Positions 12,615 through 16,326 of a stretch of DNA of 16,326 nucleotides are shown here, piece after piece. The position numbers and the translations under genes were made by a program. Under the pieces are notes generated by a model. The model saw only the letters and a program-made list of their open reading frames with translations, searched no databases and was not told the DNA's origin. This stretch comes from a bacterium. GTDB taxonomy: Bacteria; Dependentiae; Babeliae; Babeliales; RVW-14. Position 1 is the first letter of the stretch; each line of letters opens with the position of its first letter. Where the stretch lies: assembly GCA_010027825.1 (NCBI GenBank), contig RGUK01000026.1, positions 1 through 16,326 on the forward strand, written 5' to 3'.

Positions 12615-13277
12615 TTATGTCAAAATCCTTGTCCAAACGACATCCCCGTCCGTCCGGACGGATTCCACCTCATAGGCCAGCCGCCCAAGCCCGTTGTCCC
12701 ACAGCGTCTCGGAGGTGACGGCACAGCCTTTTTCAAGGTTGGCCGGGTTGTGCTGCATGTCCCGCGGGTGGTCGGAATGTTCCTTGAGCCATTTATTGTA
12801 GAGATGGTCGGGCCGTTTTGTTGGAATTTGCGTGATTTCCATCCGTTTGCGGATGGCCACGTCCTCCCCTCCCCATCCGCGCAGATCGCTGGGGAAGCCG
12901 TTGCATTTTTCATAGGCCGCCGCATAGAAGGCGCAGCACGAGGCCAAGCCCTCCGGGTAGCCGTGCAGCTCCAGAAATCCCTCGCCGTGGTAGAAAAACT
13001 CGTCGGGCAACGGCTCCTCCGGGATGCGGTAGTCCGTGTTGCAATGGACAAAAAGGGCGTTTCGGTCGTCCAAGGCCGCCTGCTGGTAGCAGGCATTGTA
13101 GAGGAGCCCGCGGTTCCAGCCCTTGTTGTCCGCCTGCTCCGCCACGTAGATACGGTAGAGGCACCCAGGGTTAGCCCGCATCACGGCCCGAATGTTGGCG
13201 ATCCATCCGGATATTTCCTTGCGGCGGAAAAGCTGTTCTCCGGAGGCCCGGTGCGCGGTAAGCCAGGCGATCTTCAT
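12615..13277 (-). CDS. Beta-1,4-galactosyltransferase-like (GT7-type) glycosyltransferase, 220 residues
   Basis: GT7 enzymes transfer galactose or N-acetyl-hexosamine from a UDP-sugar to an acceptor sugar. The expected motifs occur in order: IYVAEQ (residues 43-48), WNRGLLYNAC (54-63, compare FNRAKLLNVG), HCNTDYRIP (78-86, in the place of HDVDLLP), and NGFPSDLRGWGGED (126-139, compare NGF...GWGGEDDD). E138/D139 correspond to catalytic residues, and the HSDHP segment (167-171) may provide the late metal-binding His. Deviations: NTD replaces DVD, and the third acidic residue of GGEDD(D) is Val140. At 220 residues it is about the catalytic core only, with no membrane anchor. Start is the ATG at 13275-13277, overlapping the preceding TGA. 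It is the last of three coupled glycosyltransferase genes. Family assignment is strong; donor and acceptor are unknown. Confidence 0.8.
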   Translation of the reverse strand: MKIAWLTAHRASGEQLFRRKEISGWIANIRAVMRANPGCLYRIYVAEQADNKGWNRGLLYNACYQQAALDDRNALFVHCNTDYRIPEEPLPDEFFYHGEGFLELHGYPEGLASCCAFYAAAYEKCNGFPSDLRGWGGEDVAIRKRMEITQIPTKRPDHLYNKWLKEHSDHPRDMQHNPANLEKGCAVTSETLWDNGLGRLAYEVESVRTDGDVVWTRILT

Positions 13278-13948
13278 GCCAGAATCCAGCGCTCCACGGC
13301 CTCATCCGGCCTGGCCACGCGGGTGGCGTGGTGGTTTTCCCGGTGAAAATCCTCGCTGGGGCAGAAAGCCCCGCGGGTGGCGCCGATGTTCTGGATCCGG
13401 CTGACGCGGGGGAACATCTCGCCCATTCCCAGGTTGTCCCGGATCCGCTGCACCCCGCCGTCCCAGAAAGACGTGTCCCATGCTGGCAAAAGATATTTTT
13501 CCCAGTGCTCCCGCCAAGTGGCCCAGCCCCAGGGCGTGAACCAGTGGCGGAAGTAAGCCGCGGACGGATCGGAATCGCCGCCGTTCTGATTGTAACCGGA
13601 GACGGTCAGCGTCATCGGGCTGGCGTTTCGGCCGGCCCACTCAAACCAGCGCAAAGCGTCCCGGCTGGGGACGGTGTCGTCCTCTAGGTGAATGTGATAT
13701 TCAGACGCCTCAAAGCCCAGCTCCATGCAGTAACGGATGGCCGCCCCGCAGCCCAGATGATGCGCCGGGATGTGGACGGTGATCCCGTGGCTTTTGGCAA
13801 TGTAGGAAAGCTGATCGGTGCAATCGGACGGATCCAGCACGGCCGTCACGCGGTACTCGCTGGCGCCGTCGCACCGCTCCAGCGCCTCGACAACCTGGGC
13901 AAAATAGTCCGGCCGCCGGTGGGCGGAAATCGTCAGCGTCTTGGTCAT
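13274..13948 (-). CDS. GT-A glycosyltransferase, 224 residues
   Basis: N-terminal TKTLTISAHRRPDYFAQVVE is the usual first strand and helix of a GT-A nucleotide-sugar domain. HLEDDTVPS (residues 87-95) supplies the acidic metal/nucleotide-binding motif. WGWATWREHW (140-149) and VSRIQNIGATRG (182-193) are characteristic of a bacterial group distantly related to GnT-I/GT2-type enzymes, where they shape the acceptor site. No membrane segment is seen, so it should be soluble in the cytoplasm. Starts with the ATG at 13946-13948, overlapping the upstream stop as ATGA, and its own stop overlaps the next gene in the same way, so the three glycosyltransferases are made as a set. The sugar and the acceptor cannot be told from sequence. 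Confidence 0.8.
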   Translation of the reverse strand: MTKTLTISAHRRPDYFAQVVEALERCDGASEYRVTAVLDPSDCTDQLSYIAKSHGITVHIPAHHLGCGAAIRYCMELGFEASEYHIHLEDDTVPSRDALRWFEWAGRNASPMTLTVSGYNQNGGDSDPSAAYFRHWFTPWGWATWREHWEKYLLPAWDTSFWDGGVQRIRDNLGMGEMFPRVSRIQNIGATRGAFCPSEDFHRENHHATRVARPDEAVERWILA

Positions 13949-16080
13949 CCCTTCAGCAGGCTGTAGGCGGCCAGGTTTCCGCCCGTGCCCTTGTTGTTTT
14001 GCAGGGCATCCTCGCCCAGCCCTTCCGGGCGGATCCGGATGCCGTTGGATCGGTTAAAATCCGGCGTGTTGCAGACCAGCGTCTTGGTCCCCTTTTCCCG
14101 TAGGGCGTGGGACATGACGAAATCGTCCGCCATGAACCGAGCCCGGCCCCTGTCGTCCAGCTGGGCAAACTCCTTGGGCGTCATGCTGGGAAACTTGGCC
14201 ATGTCCGGCATGTCTTTGAGCCGGCAGGCGATCGCGCCAAAGCCCTCCAGAATCTCCGCGTGGCCGAGGTGATCGGGTGCAATGGCGTAGCCCTTGGGCC
14301 CAGTCATAAAAAATCCGCACAAGCCCAGCGCCGCCTTGTCCGGACAGTTTTCCACCAGCGTCTGCACCATTCGCGGGCTGTAGAGGATGTCGTCATCGCA
14401 CCAGATAACAAAGTCGTCCTGCGCTCCGGCCTCGTCCGCCCCCCAGGCTGCGCCGACAAACTTGGTCGCCGGGCCGTGATCTCGGCTGCGGTAAATGGTG
14501 ATCTTGCCTTCATCCGCCAGCTTTTGCAGCTCGGCCGGAATCTCCGGGAATCGTTCTCCCGTGCGGGCCAGCTTTTCGGCTACGGACAGGATGATCTCGT
14601 CCGCCGGCATGGATTGGGCCAGCAGGCTCTGGATGGTGGGCAGGACGGTGTGGATCCGTTTCGGCGTGGTGGTCAGGCCGATAAACACCTGGTTCTTTTT
14701 ATCCACGGGATTCGGCAACCGCTCCGCCCCCGACGGAACGGTGCCCTCCTCCAGCAAAGCCGCATCCCAGCGCAGGCCGGGTAGCGGTGCGTCCTTGGCC
14801 TTTACCGTGAGAATGACGTCGCCCAGAGCCTCGCTGATGGCATCCCCGGCGCTCTGCACGATGTGCAGCCGGTCCGCAATCTTGTGGCCTTTCTGGGTTA
14901 GCAGAAGGTGCTGGATACCGTTGGATGCGTCGGCGCAGTCCGTGTAGAGCGCCATGGATTTAAGGCAGTCGTCCGGCTCTCCCGCGTGGATGACGGTGAT
15001 CCGGCCCCAGGCTCCGCGGAAGCCGTCCCGCACCAGCTTGTTGGCATCCTCGTGCTGTCCCAGCGCCCGCAGGCACTGCGCCATCAGCTGGCGCGGCAGG
15101 TGCTTGTACCAGCGATTCTCCTGATTCCAGTCCTGCGTGGACGGCATGGCGTCCACCTGCTTCAAAATATGGTAGGCCGTGGCGAAATCCCCGTGATCCA
15201 TCCGGTCGGTAGCGAGCAGGCCGTGGGCCTCCCGGCGCATCGGGGAAAGCGTGATGGCCTTGCCGATATGGTCCAGACGCTTGGCGCGGTCCGCCAGCAT
15301 CATGGATGCCTGCACATGGAGCTGGTATTTTTCCGTGCCGCCCACGTCGGCGTGCTCCAGTGCCAGCAGGCACGGGCCAATGGCATCCTGATACTGGTTT
15401 TTTAGAAAATGCTCTTGGCATAGGTAGTACCATTCCATCCCGATGCCCTGCAGCCGGCTGGCGATGATTCGCTTGTTGCGCTCGGCGGATGTGACCTTCG
15501 GCCCGGAGGGCGCGTGCAGGATGCGGAGGTGATTGGCCAGGCCAATCTTGGCACCCTCCACCGGCTTGACTCGTTCGTGGATCTGGCGCTCCCAGTAGGC
15601 GGACAGCTTGCCGTCCGTCATCCTGCGGAAGATCCGTTCCCGACGGTTGTTGCGCATGCCGCTGTTTTGCACGTCGTAGGTGGTGACCAGCAGGTCCCAA
15701 TCCTCCTTGCCGGCTTCCCTCGCCTCAATCTGGGCGCGGTGCAACGCCGCCTGGCCTTCCTCAAAGATGTCGTCGCAGTCCGCCCACAGGACGTACTTGC
15801 CCTTGGCCAAGCTGAACGCCTGGTTCCTGGCGGCGGCAAAATTATCAATGTGTGGCCAGTCTGCGTTCTCCGGTGCGTTGTGGTATTCCGCAAACACGCC
15901 GGCCTCGCCGGCGGCGTCTCGGAGCGATTGGCGCAGGTCGTCGGAGCTGTTTTTGCCGACGGCCGCCACCACGACCACCTCATCCCACAGGCCGCGGGCG
16001 GATTCGATGAGTCTACGCAAGATCGCCCCCTCGCCGGGGCCGGCGATGAGGGCGATGGAAACAAGCGGGGGGTGCTTCAT
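13945..16080 (-). CDS. Two-domain glycosyltransferase with a central helical repeat region, 711 residues
   Basis: Domain 1 (about residues 1-200) is a GT2-type fold: PLVSIALIAGPGE, then NFAAARNQAFSLAKGKYVLW and DCDD at 101-104 as the metal-binding acidic motif. Residues 205-355 are alpha-helical and look like TPR repeats (WYYLCQEHFLKNQYQDAIG, LALEHAD). Residues 360-455 form an unassigned alpha/beta stretch. Domain 2 (about 464-711) is a second GT-A domain: VFIGLTTTPKRIHTVLPTIQ, a conserved ESLL-like segment, WCDDDILYSP with CDDD at 561-564, and FMADDFVMSHAL at 649-660. Both domains keep acidic motifs, so both may be active on consecutive steps. Start is the ATG at 16078-16080, only 14 bases after the terminator stem; no Shine-Dalgarno sequence is seen. 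No signal peptide or membrane span is present. Confidence 0.8.
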   Translation of the reverse strand: MKHPPLVSIALIAGPGEGAILRRLIESARGLWDEVVVVAAVGKNSSDDLRQSLRDAAGEAGVFAEYHNAPENADWPHIDNFAAARNQAFSLAKGKYVLWADCDDIFEEGQAALHRAQIEAREAGKEDWDLLVTTYDVQNSGMRNNRRERIFRRMTDGKLSAYWERQIHERVKPVEGAKIGLANHLRILHAPSGPKVTSAERNKRIIASRLQGIGMEWYYLCQEHFLKNQYQDAIGPCLLALEHADVGGTEKYQLHVQASMMLADRAKRLDHIGKAITLSPMRREAHGLLATDRMDHGDFATAYHILKQVDAMPSTQDWNQENRWYKHLPRQLMAQCLRALGQHEDANKLVRDGFRGAWGRITVIHAGEPDDCLKSMALYTDCADASNGIQHLLLTQKGHKIADRLHIVQSAGDAISEALGDVILTVKAKDAPLPGLRWDAALLEEGTVPSGAERLPNPVDKKNQVFIGLTTTPKRIHTVLPTIQSLLAQSMPADEIILSVAEKLARTGERFPEIPAELQKLADEGKITIYRSRDHGPATKFVGAAWGADEAGAQDDFVIWCDDDILYSPRMVQTLVENCPDKAALGLCGFFMTGPKGYAIAPDHLGHAEILEGFGAIACRLKDMPDMAKFPSMTPKEFAQLDDRGRARFMADDFVMSHALREKGTKTLVCNTPDFNRSNGIRIRPEGLGEDALQNNKGTGGNLAAYSLLKG

Positions 16081-16094
16081 TTTTTTGAGAGGAA

Positions 16095-16124
16095 GGGCGG
16101 CTGGACCCCCCGATCCAGCCGCCC
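16095..16124 (-). terminator. Hairpin terminator after the capsid-like gene
   Basis: An 11-bp perfect stem (GGGCGGCTGGA at 16095-16105 with TCCAGCCGCCC at 16114-16124) with an 8-base loop. On the minus strand it is followed by a pyrimidine-rich TTCCTCTC rather than a pure T run, so termination may be partial. It lies 19 bases after the stop of the capsid-like gene and just before the glycosyltransferase start. Confidence 0.65.
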
Positions 16125-16143
16125 CACCAGTTGAGGAACTAAC

Positions 16144-16326
16144 TTAGACGATACGAACCAGCGAGCTGGTCGATCCGCGTCCCACTCCGAAAAGCAGGAT
16201 ATAGGATCTGTTCGTGATTCCTAATGTCGGGTTCACCCATTCTCTGAGAGCGAGTGAAAGTCCGCTTTCCGGATCCGTGACGACGTCCTGGGAGCCAGGA
16301 TAGTTGTCGAGGGCTTCGGGCACGCG
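16144..16326 (-). CDS. C-terminus of a probable major capsid protein, 60 residues visible
   Basis: Only the last 60 residues are in the window; the start is beyond the right edge. The visible part reads VPEALDNYPGSQDVVTDPES, then GLSLALREWVNPTLGITNRS and ends YILLFGVGRGSTSSLVRIV. The pattern of a DP-(E/D)-(S/T)-G-L/F-S opening, an arginine-rich strand, and a closing L(F/Y)GV...L.RI matches the C-terminus of P22-fold (HK97-like) coat proteins as I know them. It ends with TAA, followed by the hairpin terminator, as is common after strongly expressed capsid genes. With 60 residues this remains a pattern-based call; another structural head protein is possible. Confidence 0.45.
   Translation of the reverse strand, partial: RVPEALDNYPGSQDVVTDPESGLSLALREWVNPTLGITNRSYILLFGVGRGSTSSLVRIV

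Noticed and set aside
12504..13346. 280-codon plus-strand frame opposite the GT7-like gene
   Set aside because: The minus strand has unmistakable glycosyltransferase motifs here; the plus frame shows no family pattern.
12615..16080. Glycosyltransferases as DNA-base glucosylation enzymes (T4 type)
   Set aside because: T4 alpha- and beta-glucosyltransferases belong to other families, and no hydroxymethyl-pyrimidine genes are in view; the present motifs are GT2/GT7-type.

Overview
The window is part of the late (structural) region of a tailed phage or prophage. Every gene I can support lies on the minus strand, so the transcript reads from position 16326 down to 1. Genes are packed tightly: many pairs share an ATGA or TGATG stop/start overlap, and no gap exceeds about 65 bases. 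No integrase, replication, packaging or host gene is present, so I cannot say whether it is a free phage or a prophage. Start sites mix strong Shine-Dalgarno sequences with GTG starts and starts that have none. The host is not identifiable from this sequence; a Gram-negative host fits the spanin-like gene, but weakly.

Layout in transcription order. (1) 16326-16144: C-terminus of a probable major capsid protein, followed by a hairpin terminator at 16095-16124. (2) 16080-12615: three overlapping glycosyltransferase genes. The first is a 711-residue protein with two GT-A domains joined by a helical repeat region, the second a 224-residue GT-A enzyme, the third a 220-residue enzyme resembling beta-1,4-galactosyltransferases (GT7). 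(3) 12604-11254: four small head-completion/tail-tube type proteins. (4) 11233-8646: a probable tail assembly chaperone, an unrecognised protein and a short tape measure protein. (5) 8643-3419: five tail-tip/baseplate-like proteins, including a 975-residue protein with repeated GxGY motifs and a small LtfC/BppU-like beta-sandwich protein. (6) 3422-751: two fibre or receptor-binding-like proteins built of low-complexity beta repeats, then a small protein in the position of a fibre-assembly factor. (7) 754-1: a 46-residue protein and a probable lysis cassette (XhlA-like coiled-coil/membrane protein, a 57-residue holin-like protein, and an i-spanin-like protein cut by the window edge).

The working model is a siphovirus-like morphogenesis operon. 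The unusual element is the glycosyltransferase cassette placed between the capsid gene and the head-completion genes, best explained as modification of virion proteins. Other points of interest are a likely frameshift at the end of the 975-residue gene, GC-rich repeat/AT-rich insert mosaicism in the fibre genes, and a hairpin covering the holin start codon. Functional names for most structural genes rest on gene order plus general sequence character and are tentative.
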